Shown: positions 19,161-31,314 of the stretch, one piece after another
Layout of the letters: every line of letters begins with the position of its first letter
How positions within the stretch are numbered: the stretch's first letter is position 1
DNA from: Chaetomium olivaceum
Lineage: Eukaryota > Ascomycota > Sordariomycetes > Sordariales > Chaetomiaceae
Reading direction: 5' to 3'
Length of the DNA stretch: 64,000 nt
Assembly: GCA_039881045.1 (NCBI GenBank)
Contig: JAYWVB010000074.1
Coordinates: forward strand, 62,001 to 126,000
Program-made: the position numbers and the translations under genes
The notes under the pieces: model-generated
Database searches by the model: none
Told to the model about the DNA's origin: nothing
Seen by the model: the letters and a program-made list of their open reading frames with translations, nothing else

Positions 19161-19931
19161 GTGTAAGTGGTTGTGCTTGCGTGGGAGAATAATGCAGTGG
19201 AGAGAGACTGTAACGGTCCCAGGAGTATATTGCAACTATCTGGTGACGACTCTACGAGTACACTAAGCTTGAAGAAGAAAAGGAAAGATGAGGGAGTCTG
19301 GTAGCTCGTGGCTGCTTTATGATCGCGAGTGCGGTGGCCCGAGCGCATTGCTAGAATGTTCGGTGTGCTGTGGGGCAACTGGGAATAGCTTCATCCAGGG
19401 GTTCGGTGGATCGTGCTTGTACGTGAGCTGGCCGAGGGTTACCGAGGCCCACCTCGGGCACAGCCCGTTACAGTGCGCACTACTTATGGCAGGTCATCCA
19501 CGAGCGTGAATTAGAGGCTGTAAAACATATGTCGGTGACGCTCAGCGAAACATTGCAATCTGATATCAGCGGTACGGCTAAGGCCGCTAAGTGTGAACAA
19601 CACTACCTCAGCCTTCGTGCACTTCGCTCCTATCAGATAACGGGGTGGGAGTAATTATAGTGGTTGATATTTTCTTCAACAATTTCTTCAACGGGCTTTC
19701 GGGTATTTCTCCTAGTATTAAATGTTGTCTGTCCATGTGTTTGATGCATCGAGTTGATAATGGCCTGTTCCCACCGCTTGCTAGATGGAGACTTGGCAGA
19801 GACAAAGCGCGATAGGAATGGGTATCTAATTCCTGCTATTACGTTGATACAATGACATCCAATCCCGAATCAGTTATACCATGGAAAGAAAACACTGATC
19901 AGCATAACCTCTCAAGAAATCCTACGGAAGA
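19161..19931. other. Region upstream of the kinase relic; nothing clear
   Basis: It may hold decayed N-lobe sequence of the kinase (a weak EPLDEA-like stretch on the minus strand near 19415-19435), but no motif could be confirmed. No other gene is seen. Confidence 0.3.
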
Positions 19932-20780
19932 TCACCAATGACAGACTTGGTGAGGTGGTGGACGGTAGAATGTGTACCAAGCCTCATCGTCATCCAGCTC
20001 GATGTAGAACTCTGCATCCATCATGTCCACCTGCATCTTCATCCAGTCCGCGCTATCCTCGGGTTCGCCAAATTGATCTGTCGCCTCGTTGGCAGAGAGT
20101 GGGTCCTGCCAGGCGCGGACAATGTTGACGTGTCCTTGATTCCTCGAATTAATGGGCGTATCCATGATGCTCAACAGAGCGTCCTCGTCAACCTGGATAA
20201 AGTACGTATAACGCGCACCCCGGCCGTGGCGGATATTATCTATATCGCAGTTCGGGTTTTCGACGCGCGCCCACTCTCTAAACCTGCGCTTCAACTCATC
20301 TCGCGAGGCGTTTTCCAGTTCGGGGTCCTCGACAAAGACCCAGTCGAGCTTCTCGGCGATCCCCGGAGCGTCGGACTCTGCGATAAGCTTGCGCGATTCG
20401 GCCTCCACGCGGCGTTTGAACTCTTTCCAGTAACCGTCCAGTTCCAGTTTGTAGGTGCATCGGTAAATGACCCAGCCCCATTTGTCCTCGGCGCCGGAGT
20501 TCAACAACCACTGGATTTTTCCTTCGGGTGAGAGGTCATACCACTCCATCCCAATTTTTTTTGTTGGCCCGGGTGGGCTAGCGTGTTGTGGTGACGACAT
20601 GAAGGGCCGGCTGGATGGTCTGGCATGGGTTGGCTGGGGAGTCGATAAGTGTGTGTTGCAATGACGTCTAGTATAGGCAAGTTGCTGATAAAGAGGGCTT
20701 GAATGATTCCGCCTGTTTATGATGCTTGGAAGTGAGCGCGGTAGTTGAAGTTTGTGGCGTAATGCTGGTGTGGCGGCCAT
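19932..20780 (-). CDS. Uncharacterised fungal protein (KWGWVIYRCTY family)
   Basis: The upstream frame opens with TTG, so the ATG at 20780 (MAATPALRHK) is taken, giving 282 residues; the ATG at 20600 is an alternative. The first about 75 residues are basic and low in complexity and could be a targeting or disordered region. The core starts near MEWYDLSPEGKIQWLL and continues with DKWGWVIYRCTYK, VEAESRKLIAESDAPGIAEK and YTYFIQVDEDALLSI. This is a pattern I associate with a multicopy family of Pezizomycotina proteins of unknown function. No signal peptide, membrane segment or catalytic motif is apparent. The frame is intact and there is no intron. No function is proposed. Confidence 0.6.
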   Translation of the reverse strand: MAATPALRHKLQLPRSLPSIINRRNHSSPLYQQLAYTRRHCNTHLSTPQPTHARPSSRPFMSSPQHASPPGPTKKIGMEWYDLSPEGKIQWLLNSGAEDKWGWVIYRCTYKLELDGYWKEFKRRVEAESRKLIAESDAPGIAEKLDWVFVEDPELENASRDELKRRFREWARVENPNCDIDNIRHGRGARYTYFIQVDEDALLSIMDTPINSRNQGHVNIVRAWQDPLSANEATDQFGEPEDSADWMKMQVDMMDAEFYIELDDDEAWYTFYRPPPHQVCHW

Positions 20781-20825
20781 GCGAAGGGAGTTCGTGGACG
20801 GCGGAACCTGCCCACGTTTCGACAA

Positions 20826-21334
20826 CCGCGAAAGGTAGGGTTGGTTCCACAGTTATCGCAGGGCTTTGATCTCCTTGAAGAAACCGGCGAGCAGTGTAAA
20901 GGAACATGGACGTACGCGGGAATTTGCCAAAAATGGTGCTTGCCAGTGGGGCGAATGATGTGAGTTCATCCCGAGATGGGATTTTGGTTGGTCGATGAGT
21001 AGAAACGGAACACAAAGCTGCAACTCTGTGCTTATGGATTGAGGGCAGATCATCTCGTCATACCGTACACTTGCCGAAACCGACAGGTGACGATGTTATT
21101 GTGTCGCTACCTACGTTCGGTGGGTATGGCTATACGCTGACTTAAGTTTCAGGAGACGAACTTTTTGTACCTGCATTTTTTGCTTGGTAGGCATTCATAC
21201 CACCTAAGTTTATGCAAAGCAGACTCGACTTCGGAACAGATCTACGCTGCTTTAAAACTCTACCAAAGTAATGAATAAAGAAACAGGTACCTAGTAGTGA
21301 AGCTCAGTTATACTTTTGCTAATGACTTCACGGC
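20826..21334. other. Intergenic, nothing recognised
   Basis: About 0.5 kb, A/T-rich at 21160-21320. It is the upstream region of the uncharacterised gene and the downstream region of the methyltransferase gene. No coding signal. Confidence 0.4.
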
Positions 21335-23133
21335 TTATGAAGCGGCAGGAGCAGGGTGACTATCTGCTGTAGTACCCTCACCCTCTGCCGCACCTACAGT
21401 CTCATCACTTGCTGTGGTATCCTCACCCCCTGCTGCTGCAGCAGCTTCGTCACTTGCTGTGGTACCTTCACCACCTGCCGCAGGAGGAGCCTGACCACTT
21501 GTCGCCGTGGCGTGTACCTCTCCCTCCCAAGGCTTCCGTCCGTACACGCTCCGCATCATAACGTAAGCGTGGACATTCAGGTCCTTCAACTGCTTACGGA
21601 GATGGGCACTATAGACGGTGACATTTTCGCGAGACCAGCCCATGACCTGGGACCAAACAAACAGAATCCACCCTTACGGCTACATGTCAGTACCAAAACC
21701 GAACGTAATGATGGGGTAGTGGCACGTACCCTCAATGTCTTGGGCAATACCAAGTCGGGCATACTGCCCAATTTCTTTGAGTTTCGGGTCTTGCGGCCAA
21801 GGGCTGATTGGACACTGCCGATCCAGTTAGCATCGATACCGAACTGACCAACAAACGCAACAACTCCAAGTAGAGTTGAGAGCAACACGGAATCAAGTCA
21901 ACCCACCTTGAACTCCCATTCCGTGATATCCACAAACCCCGCCTTCCGAAACGCATCCTGCACCAACCCATCCCCAACCACATCAAACGGCCTTCCAAAC
22001 CGCTTCCCCGCCTCCACAAACACCTTCCCCCACTGATCCATGGCCGACCCCTCCACCAACGACCCATCATCACTCCGAAAAACACACGACGCCTCAAACG
22101 ACTCGACGTAGCCGCCTGGTTTGCAGCAGCGGTAGGCCTGGCGCAGCAGGCGCGGCCAGTCGGCGATGGAGCCGAACAGGTAGCGCATGTGCACGTAGTC
22201 GAAGTGGTTCTCCGGCCACATCCAGTCCAGCGTCGCGTCGTCCATCTCGAAGTGCAGGTTCGGCGGCACCCAGTTGGGTTGGATTGGCGAGATGTCCGTG
22301 CCGGTTATCTGCGTGTTCGGGTGCTGGTCGGCAAAATCTCTGTTGGGGAAGGGAGGGGCGGTTAGTTGAGTTGGATGGGGGCGATGACTGGGTGGGGGAT
22401 GGTGTGTTTACATTGCCCATATTCCTGTGATGGATGGTCAGTAGCAAGTCTCTGAATCTCCATCGTCTTCATAGATCTTTTCGGTGAATTACTTACCCGT
22501 TCCGGTGCCAACATCAAGTACTCGCTTTTGGGGGTTGGTTATCATATCGTTCATTGAAAGGGGGTTTATGGGGCCCGCGACGCACCTCCAAGTCATCTTT
22601 AAGTGGTGCCTTAAAGAGTGCTCCGTCGTGGACTAAGGTCAGACAATGGTGGCTTGGTGGGAAAAGCGGCATTAGCAGTCCGTTACCCGGGTCGCCCTTG
22701 GGCCTGTAGCATACAGCAACTCACATGATATCAGAAGCCACCATCTGTGTTTCATCATTGGGTGTCCTACACGTGGGAGTCAGCGTTAGTAAGTTCATAT
22801 ATATCCCGTAGGCAAGTCCGCTTTACCAATACTGGGCATCTGTGATCCGATCGCTATGGTACGTTCTGCCATGGAGTGTCCTGTATTCGAGAATGCTCGT
22901 CGACAATGATGCAGTGGAGCTGGCATTATCATCTCCGTAACTTGAGTCTTGGTCATCGCCAAGAGGCTGTTTGGGAATTAGCGACCGATAAAGTGGTTGA
23001 ATATCATACGGCTATGCCTCACCTGGTCGGCCCAGTGCTGGGCCGAGAGAATGTTCGCTGGCGGTGCGGCTTCCGTCTCCGCCTCTGGCAACGCAGCGGC
23101 CGGAGGGGGATTGGGACCACTTTCTGATTCCAT
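21335..23133 (-). CDS. UMTA/LaeA-like SAM-dependent methyltransferase, nine exons
   Basis: Exons on the minus strand: 23023-23133, 22827-22966, 22725-22766, 22586-22652, 22497-22524, 22412-22424, 21907-22339, 21730-21814, 21335-21672. They total 1,257 bases (418 residues) with consistent phases and GT-AG borders. The start is the ATG at 23133 (MESESGPNPPP). The protein shows DDNASSTAS...ILEYRTLHGRTYHS, then HHCLTLVHDGALFKAPL, SAM motif I RVLDVGTGTGIWAIDFA, GTDISPIQPNWVPPN, the FDYVHMRYLFGSIADWP step and a PWPQDPKLKEIGQYA ending. This is the fungal velvet-associated methyltransferase (UMTA/LaeA) family, which includes regulators of secondary metabolism; many paralogues are uncharacterised. The last about 45 residues are an acidic repeat (GGEGTTASDEAA-like) unusual for the family. 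Exon 6 is only 13 bases. Identity with LaeA itself is not claimed. Confidence 0.88.
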
Positions 23134-23719
23134 TTTTGAATTCCAGGTATGTATGTACAATACCCGTACTTAAAATGAATGGTAGACTTCTACTAAGGAA
23201 GTTAAGATGTGAAGAGCCGAATTTTCGGAGAATCTAGCACCAGGAAAGGAGGAAGTCACAAGAGCCGATCGCCTTGGAGACGCGGGGTCCGAGTGGAAGC
23301 GGTCGCTGGCGACGTGGCAACCGTCGAAGGGGTCGACCGTCTCGGGGAGTATTCTTTCCTCAACCTGGACTTTCGACCGAGGGAAGTGGCCATGATTGGC
23401 CCCAACACACATTTTCTTGCTTGATTCCGGCCCCCACGTGGGATCAACGATGATTTTCCATGATCCATGCCCTGCTTCGTTACTACCACAACAAACCGCG
23501 GCTCCAGGGGCGACCAACTTGTATGGATGGCCCGGTGTATGTTATTTTGCTTTGCAAGGAGAATGTTAGAAACCCCGTTTCTACGCTGGATATCACGTGG
23601 CAAGCTTTGGACTTGAAATGGCGTTTATAAGATCGTAATTGTATGTAGAAATTTGAGCACCTAGGCGCGCTTTCGTGACGCCTTTCTTGCACCTATCGGC
23701 CCCATGTAAACAAGCTATC
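23134..23719. other. Intergenic between convergent-downstream chitinase end and methyltransferase start
   Basis: About 0.6 kb, holding the methyltransferase promoter (right of 23133) and the chitinase 3' end. No gene or RNA recognised. Confidence 0.4.
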
Positions 23720-26700
23720 TTAGTCTTCAAACGCATACTTCCAATTTGGAATGTCGTTTTCAATATCTTTCAGCCGCTTCAAGACAGTTTCACGATCATA
23801 AGCGTCTGGATTGGCGTCGTACTGGGATCTTATCCAGTCGATTTGGTCGCTCGCCCATGTTCGGATAACCTCGGACACCTGGGAGAAGTAGTAGGGATAG
23901 AATTCGTTCCAATGGGCTGATAATCTACGATCCGGAGCTGCGTTAGACGACGGCCACAAATCGCAAGTTCAATCAACGGGGCCATAAATGGTCACTTACC
24001 CTTCTGCCTCTGGGATGTTAAGTTCGATGATCTGAAGTTGCGCGTAGATTGATGCCGTGGTTGCATCCAGTCGAGTGACCACGTCTTCAGATCTCAAGTA
24101 CTGAAACACCCCCCGGGTCTCTCGCAACGGAGCCATGAACGACTCGATGGCAATGGCAGCGTGGGTGGTGTTGTCCGAGTGGACAGCGCTTCGGACATAG
24201 CGTCGGAGTCTAGCCTGTGCCATCGGGGCTTTAAAGACCTCAATCTGCCCCTTTATTGCGTTGATGTTTCCCTCGAGGAGCGTGAAATGTTGCGGGTTGG
24301 TGTTGGACCCGATGGCTTCAAAAAGACGCCCAACTGGTTGTCGGATATCTGGGGAGTCGGGCGTCACTCGCCGCAAATTCGCGGGAAGCCCGTCCTGGGC
24401 GACCCAGACGTTGCGCCAAAAGTTCTCGTTTCTGATGGCCGGCGTGTTGGTGGGTGGGCCTTCGGGAGTCATTTGTCCTTGTTCAATATAGCCGCCGTTT
24501 CGATCCTCCCTCCGTCGTCCAGCGGGACGGGAGGCCCATTGACGGCCGTGGTTGGCGACAGCAGCGAAGCGACCTATTGTGACGATCTAATTGTACACGA
24601 AGTTTGTGAGTGACTAAAGGCTTGAGGTACTTTTTCGGCGAGGAGTGAGTCGTAGGGTGAAGAAAAGGGGGTCGGTTCGACGAGAGCGAGTACCAAACTC
24701 CAACACAGAGCCCGGGCACAGGGGCCGAGTAAAACTTACCGGCACGGTATGCTCAACTTGCGCATCATCAGGAGCAGCTTCACCTTCATTAAGAGGCTCG
24801 GGAGAGACCACCGGATTGTCGCAATTTCGTGATCTCATCCGCCACCATCGCCTCGCAAGGCCCTGTAACCCAGCTTGGAGGAGCCTCATATAGGCTCCCC
24901 TGGCTGGGTAAGTATAGGACATCTGTGGTACGATATGCCCACCCACTGTCTTCCAATCGACAGGGCGCCGTGCCCCGCGCTTTTCCAGAGAGGACACATC
25001 AAGATCTCTCTTTTCAAATGACAAAGGGTTTCCCCATTCATCCGTGTTGTCCTGGGCGCAGAAAAGCGAATCGAGATCACAGCTCGTGATGTCGCAGTAT
25101 AACGGCGGCGGGGGAGCTTTGCTCACCTGACAACACAAGGCCTTTTTTCTGTCCCCTATTTGGTTGTTAGCTGATGGAAATGGTAGGGAAACGGCAACCG
25201 GTTCTCAAAAGCTTACAACTACAGAGATTCCACGAGTCGCCGCCCGACTGGGAGTCGACTTGGACTTCGGCCAACACCTCTCCATCCTCTTCCATCTTGC
25301 AGTTTGCATCCACGCAGTCTGGTGCGGTTCCCCTCCACGCGCAGTTGTGAATAGGTGTGTCATCCGGGCAACAGTATTCTGGTTCAAGTGTGTGCGGTTA
25401 GCCTAATGAAGCGAATAGAATTACCGCATCAGACGCTCCCTCAGTCGCAGAAATCGAGGAGGTATTTCGGCAGCTTACTTGGTTCGACACTGAAGGGGCA
25501 GCTTCCCTTTTTGGTTGCCACTTCCTTGGTCCCTGTATCACAGCTGTCCCCCCCAAAACTGTGTTGTCAACGTTTCCGTTAGCCACTCTTCGACGTTTGT
25601 AGTACCAGTACTACTACCCTACATGTAATAACGGGGATGCTAGTATGAGATGGGCATCGGCATTGGGGCGTGTACATACCACTCGGTCCAGTAGCAGCCA
25701 TCAATGGCGGTCTTCCAGTCACCAGCTTCGCAACAGAAGACCTTGGAACCCCTAGCACATTTATAAGGGTCTGATTCACGATCCTTTTCAGGACCACCTC
25801 CCCTACCGTGCGAGTGATATTGGTTAGCAGGCATTCATAACCATCCTAGCCTATTCATGATCACTTACCAGGATGAGTCTAGAACTCTTGACTCGCCGGC
25901 ATGGCACTGTCCGTTACAATCGCCCCAGATACCGCCGTCGTTGCCGGACCCTCGCCACACACACTTATTGGGCGCTGTATCCGAGGGGCAGCAGATGGGT
26001 TTGCCCTCATCTTCGTCCTAATATGGGTGTGTTCAATCAGCATACGCCCCAAGATAGGTTGCTACCACAAAGGGAAGCCAACTTACACATCCATCCCTGT
26101 CCCACCCTACCAATGTCTCCCCATGGTCACACCTCAGGTCGCGAGTAGCCTTACACGCGTAATCCAACAGTGCCCTGCACTCCTGTCCATTTTCGCCCTG
26201 CAGGCTTTTGCCCACGTTACCTTTCGTCATAGCCAACGCTATGACGCCGCCCAAATCAGGGTCCGTGTTGACGTGCGCGACCTCATACCCCATCAGGCCG
26301 CTCATGGCCAGAACTTGGTCGTCGTCGGTGTCGGACGCCCAGATCATGGTGCCTCCAAAGCCCACCTCGTCGGCCCACTTGAGCTTCAGGTCGAAGGTGT
26401 CAGCGTCGTCGTACGAAATCCACTGGTCCTTGTCAAACACGAGGTACTTGACTGCGGCCTTCTTGTCGAACACAGGTTTCAGGTCGGGGAGTTGCTTGCG
26501 GATGGCTTGGATCTCGTAGTACATTAGGATGCCGCTGGTGTCCGAGCAGGGCCCCGGGCGGGCACCGCCGCTAAACCTGCAGCCCGGCTTTGAGCAGTCG
26601 CTGTCGGAGAGTTCGAAAGAGCGTCCGTAGAAGCCGTAACCGATAGCTACCTGCGATGGTTTGACGCCTACGCGCCAGAGAAGCTGAGTTGCCAATTTGA

Positions 26701-28044
26701 TCTCAGTGAGGTTGGTATGTGCTTGGACAATGGCGCCAATTGGATTGTTGCGGTCCCTGCATCGAATGGTGGTGAGAAAAAGGTCCGCTGACTATGACAA
26801 AAGTCGTGTCACTTACCAAGTACCGTGGAGATCATAGCTCATCAAGTTTGTCCAATCCCCCATTTCAACAGTCCGGGCACATCAAACCATTTGAGGTACC
26901 AATATGGGGAGGGAATGGTAAATGTCAAACCCAGCGGTCTGGGGGCGGCGTTAAAAGTCAACCGCAGTGTTTTCATCAGTCGAGTGAAGTTCTCGGTATC
27001 CTCGGGCTTGCCACCCCTATCGGGGGCGCCGGGATACTCCCAATCAATGTCAAGGCCGTCAAAACCATATCGGTTCAAGAATCTGACGACGCCATCCGCA
27101 AACTTTTGGCGGTTTTCTGCAGTGCGGGAGATTTCACCAAACAGGGGTTGGGTGACGGTGTCGTTGTCCGAAAAGGTCCAACCACCGACGGCGACGTAGA
27201 CCTTTAGATCGGGGTTGTACCTCTTGGCGTCGACGGTCAGTTGCCACAGGTCTTCGCTAGTTTCGTCCATCCATGGTAGTAAGTTCATAGGTCTTAGGCT
27301 TAATGAAGGCAAAGGCATAGTTGAGATGGGTGAGCTCGCTCAGGGCAGGTCCTAGGCGACTTTTGGTTGCATTTCGACCGGTAGCTCCATGTTTCGTAAT
27401 ATCCAATGACTGAACTGTTGTTAGAATTTGTCGTGGCTGGATCTTCCGTTTGTCTTCATTTCCCTTTCAAGAGTTACATACCTCTATTTCGTGACACGTT
27501 CTTGGGGGACCCCCCTGGTGGCTGGGGATCGAGGATGCAGTTGGACTGGCAAACCGGGCTTGCAAAATCTCTAGCAACAAAATGTTAACCACATACATGT
27601 TTCCAAGACCAATGGAATTAGACTGCGTACCTCCGTAGTCCCGCAGAACCCGTGCTCGCTGCAACAAGTTTTCAGGGGACATGTCTGCCCGGCGTTGCAG
27701 CGTATTGACGCATTCTGCCGTGGCATTACAGTTGGAAATGCACCCTTCACCGCAATACTCGGGTGAGTAGCCGCAGTTGCCCGAGGGGCCACAGCACGCC
27801 CCGTTGGAACAGGGTCGGCTCTTGCACAGGTATAAGGGTCGGCTTCGACGCGGCGAGCATACCCCTTAGGAGGCCCTGCCATCGTGGAGAAATTGGTAGC
27901 CCACTGCCTGGTGCGCAGCGAGGAGACGCTGCTACGCACCTCACTTTTGGGGGTATCATCTTTGGCGAGGTAGAAGCCAACGATGATCAGGGAGAGTATG
28001 CTCAAAATGGAGATGTATGAATGTTGGCCCTTGAAAGAAGGCAT
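23720..28044 (-). CDS. Killer-toxin-like class V chitinase (GH18 subgroup C) with CBM18, multi-exon, several frame breaks
   Basis: Exon 1 (27631-28044) begins MPSFKGQHSY with a membrane-anchor or signal segment (ISILSILSLIIVGFYLA). It leads to a hevein-type chitin-binding module (CNAGQTCPLKTCCSEHGFCG). GH18 follows: LNYAFAFIKPK, YVAVGGWTFSD, the catalytic DGLDIDWEYPG (DxxDxDxE) near 27045, NLMSYDLHG near 26830, and IGYGFYGRSFEL. Beyond it come Cys-rich modules (YCCPDDTPIHNCAWRG, FCCEAGDWKTAIDGCYW) and a long C-terminal domain ending in SAHWNEFYPYYFSQVSEV (last exon 23720-23934, intron 23935-23999). This architecture is that of fungal subgroup-C chitinases related to the chitin-acting subunit of yeast killer toxins. 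They act outside the cell on fungal wall chitin. Frame breaks occur near 27552, 27345, 27270 and 26865, so the copy is decayed or contains indel errors. The divergent LysM gene next door is the usual partner of this class. Confidence 0.78.
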
Positions 28045-28995
28045 TGTTGATGGTTGGTCTAAAGCTCCAGGACAACAGGTGGTGAAAGCAACACGTTAAG
28101 GTTGGAACACACGAGCTGGAAGGGGGCGCCGTCGAAGACATCAATATGCTCCGGATTGTTTGCTCAGTACTAATTCCGAAAATGTCCGATGGATATTGAT
28201 TCTGTGTGGATATATCAACCTACTACATACTACATAACTATCGGTTCTCGGGCTACCGGGCTACGGTAGCTCCTCCCGACGCAGGAGGTCATCCGCCGTG
28301 ATCTGATACATATCACACCAGCAGATCAATACTGTAAAAGGTTTGGTTAAGTCAAGATACTACTATCCGAGAGTAGTTCAACGTCATATGCTCACAGGGT
28401 CGTGCTAATCGTCTGACAGATCGCGCCTTTGATACCCCTATTGGATATAGAAATCGAATATGTTAGTTAGCCGGGTTCACCGAGGGGTTGCCGTTCACTG
28501 TCGTACAACGATTGCGTCGATCATAGTTCCTCGCATGCCGATACCGAACAATTAATATAATGCACGTACCGTGCATGTAGTTGATAAGCATGTCAGCGGC
28601 GAATAATCCTTCTTTGTCGATGATGCTACGGTTGGATCGCTATTATTCGAGGAGAATACTGATTAGCAACTCTATCACATCACTTTTACGTACTTTGCAA
28701 CGGAGGACCAAAAACTTTGGCCTTCAGTCACAGTTGTAACGATCCGAGTCATCTCCGAGTAAAAGTTCGGGTGGACACGAAAACGTTACAGCGCGCGACG
28801 AGGGATGACCTGACGGTTGTCGGCACAAGAGGCACACTGAGGGGGAACTCGGACGTGCTCGTTGGCCCGATTTATATCGGAGGGGTTATTTCGCGATATC
28901 AGCCACTCGACCACAAAATAATTCTGCCATATCATTCATCGCATTATTTTTGTACTTTGCAAACACAACCGGAACATGAAGCTTACAGGCTCACT
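28045..28995. promoter_or_regulatory. Shared divergent upstream region of chitinase and LysM gene
   Basis: About 950 bases separate the two divergent starts (28044 minus, 28996 plus). The region is A/T-rich with dispersed palindromic stretches (for example around 28190-28290 and 28500-28600). A bidirectional promoter that co-expresses the pair is inferred from layout; no specific binding site is claimed. Confidence 0.4.
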
Positions 28996-31314
28996 ATGTG
29001 CTCAAGGCCGTTTGCCCTTCTGGTTGCCATTCTCTCCACCGCGGGCGTTACAAACGCCAGCAGTTCAATGACACACTGCTTGGAAACAAAGCTTACCCCG
29101 GTCTCAGCGACCAGTGTGCTGAGGCGCTCAACACCACGAATGGACTGCCCGGGCTTTCTGGCTGTGGCTTCGGTCGACATGCCACGGCTTGATTCGTCTT
29201 CGTTGGAACTGCCGTGCACCTCGGCCTGCGGTCCTCGCTGAGCTCTGTCCGGAAAGTCATCGTTGAGGCTGCCGCGCTGAAAAGGATGTCATTGAGATTC
29301 GCTCGGTGGTGTATCCTGGTACGATACGTTTACTCGTTTCTTCTCATAAAGTATCCGACTACGGGCTCGCTAATGTAACTGGTTCGCGAAAGCGACGTTT
29401 GTGATAGACCGTCTCATGTACACCTACAACATTTCCTGCACAAAGGACAAGTGAGCATGTGTGATTTATAACAGATGGATGCCTCCTAAGCCATGTCCAG
29501 CAATTTCTAAACCGGCGCAAATTTACCGCCCGGAACCAGTGACACTGGCAAGTTTTGCGATGAGTTATATCTCAACGCGCTCGCCAACGGAACGGCAGCC
29601 GACAGCTGCTCAGACTGTTCTCTCAATTTAGTCAGGGCGCCGCTTTAAACTCCCCTTCGGCTATCACCAGCAGTTTGCCCAAGGGTTCGAATCCATCACG
29701 TCAAAATGCAGCGCTACGGGCTACGCGTTCACCTCACCGACCAAGTATGCCCTCAGTACCAAGTCTGTTGCTGCACCCACGGATCCCCCAACATGCGGAT
29801 CGCCGTACGTGGTCCAATCCAACGACACTTGTGACTCTATCGCCACGGCCAAGAATGTCTCGACTTATTCTGTTAGAAAGGCTGCCGGCACTGGCCCAGA
29901 CTGTAGCCTGCAAGATGGGGCAAAGCTGTGCCTCCCAGAGCCATGTACAGTCTATCGTGTCCAGTACGATGATACGTGTAGGAGTATTCTCGATTCAATC
30001 AAAGGCCTGAGGGCTAGCGACTTGCTCACTTGGAACCCAAATATTAACCCTGTGTGTACCAACATCAATACCATGGCTGAGACGTTGATCTGCATCAGGT
30101 ACGCCATATGTACTCCCCATTGCGGCTCGTCCTCTACTGACTGCTCTGCTTTGCTTACAGCCCCCCTGGAAGAACCCTGGACGAAATCACAACTGTAGCC
30201 CCTTCACCACAACAACATAAGCATAAGCCCCCCAACGGCAGTCCCTGTTCCCACAAACGCCAAAAATGACTCCAACACGCGATGCGCGCATTGGTACGAG
30301 GTCCAGACAGGAGACTACTGTGAAGCAATCTCCATCCGCCAGAGTATCTCGCTGCGGGACTTCTATTTCCTCAATCCATCGATCAACAGCTCCGACTGTC
30401 TGAACCTCTGGCTCGAGACGGCGTACTGCGTCAAGGCAGTGGGTGACATCAACACCTACAAGGACTACCCATATTCCACCTCGCCCATCTACACGCTGAC
30501 TTCCTCCAATTACGTCACGACCACGGTGGGATCAATCGACACGGTCAAACCCATTGCTACGCCTATCGTGGAGCTGCCCCTCGCCCCCGGCTCCCTCACC
30601 GAAGACCAAGGCTGTGTTGAGTTTGCCAATTACAGGGTGGTGACCCCCCAGAGGGACCAGTCTCAGCAACGAGACGTACCTTTGTTTACTAACACCATCA
30701 ACAACTGTGATTTTGTAAGCGCGTCGTTTGGCGTCTTTCTCGAGAATTTCCTCGCTTGGAATCCGAGTCTGAAGAAAGTGGACCCTTGTCGGCTACAAGA
30801 AGGATATCGGTACTGCGGTACAAATTCCACAGGTATGATTTTTGTGGGAGACAAAAGGGAATATCCGTGCTGATTTGGCTCCGTCGACAGATGAAGAAAC
30901 GCCGGGGGCCCGCACTTGTATCGAGATTCCAGAACCGTATCCTGGTACCGCGCCGTCTTGTTCTTGCTTCACCACAGTTAAAGGGTCTGACGCAGGCCGT
31001 GAGTACATGCTTATTAGTTACCACCCCAAGGGCATAATGGGACGGTGAGACTTAGATGACTGACAAAAACTACCCTCGGAATAGTTTATGTTTGCGAGGA
31101 CATCGCCCTCGACCAGAACATCACCATGCACGACCTTGTCACCTGGAACCCCTGGGTGGGTTCTGAATCCAACTGTGACAAGGGCATCTATGCCAATCTG
31201 ACCGAGGCTGACGAGCGCCCGGTATGTGTTGGAGTGGGCGGCCCGGGGGCCAGTAGCAGCAGCACTCGGTTACCCACTACGTCGCTACTGCCGACTACTA
31301 TGGCCTTTATTTGA
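28996..31314 (+). pseudogene. Secreted multi-LysM protein adjacent to the chitinase, with frame breaks in its 5' half
   Basis: The ATG at 28996 opens a signal peptide (MCSRPFALLVAILSTAGVTNA). The mature part starts with NDTLLGNKAYPGLSDQCAEAL in one frame and DCPGFLAVASVDMPRLDSSS in another, so indels lie between. LysM-type repeats then follow: VVQSNDTCDSIATAKNVSTY near 29810, VYRVQYDDTCRSI with LLTWNPNINPVC near 29950-30060, HWYEVQTGDYCEAIS with FLNPSINSSDC near 30290-30400, a weaker one ending FLAWNPSLKKVDPC near 30750, and HDLVTWNPWVGSESNC near 31130. Introns occur near 29450, 30098-30160 and 31005-31084. Stops or shifts appear near 29240, 29645, 29660 and 30220. LysM proteins of this type bind chitin oligomers and occur beside subgroup-C chitinases. 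It is either a recently decayed gene or an intact one with sequencing indels. Confidence 0.7.

Noticed and set aside
22525..22585. Apparent frameshift in the methyltransferase before the SAM motif, at a C-run
   Set aside because: A GTGCGT donor and AAAAG acceptor (61 bp) join KDDLE to RVLDVGTG in frame, and the nine exons then sum to a multiple of three. It is an intron.
26860..26870. Intron as explanation of the chitinase frame change before NLMSYDLHG
   Set aside because: No donor/acceptor pair of plausible length lies within the few bases involved, so it is kept as a frame break.
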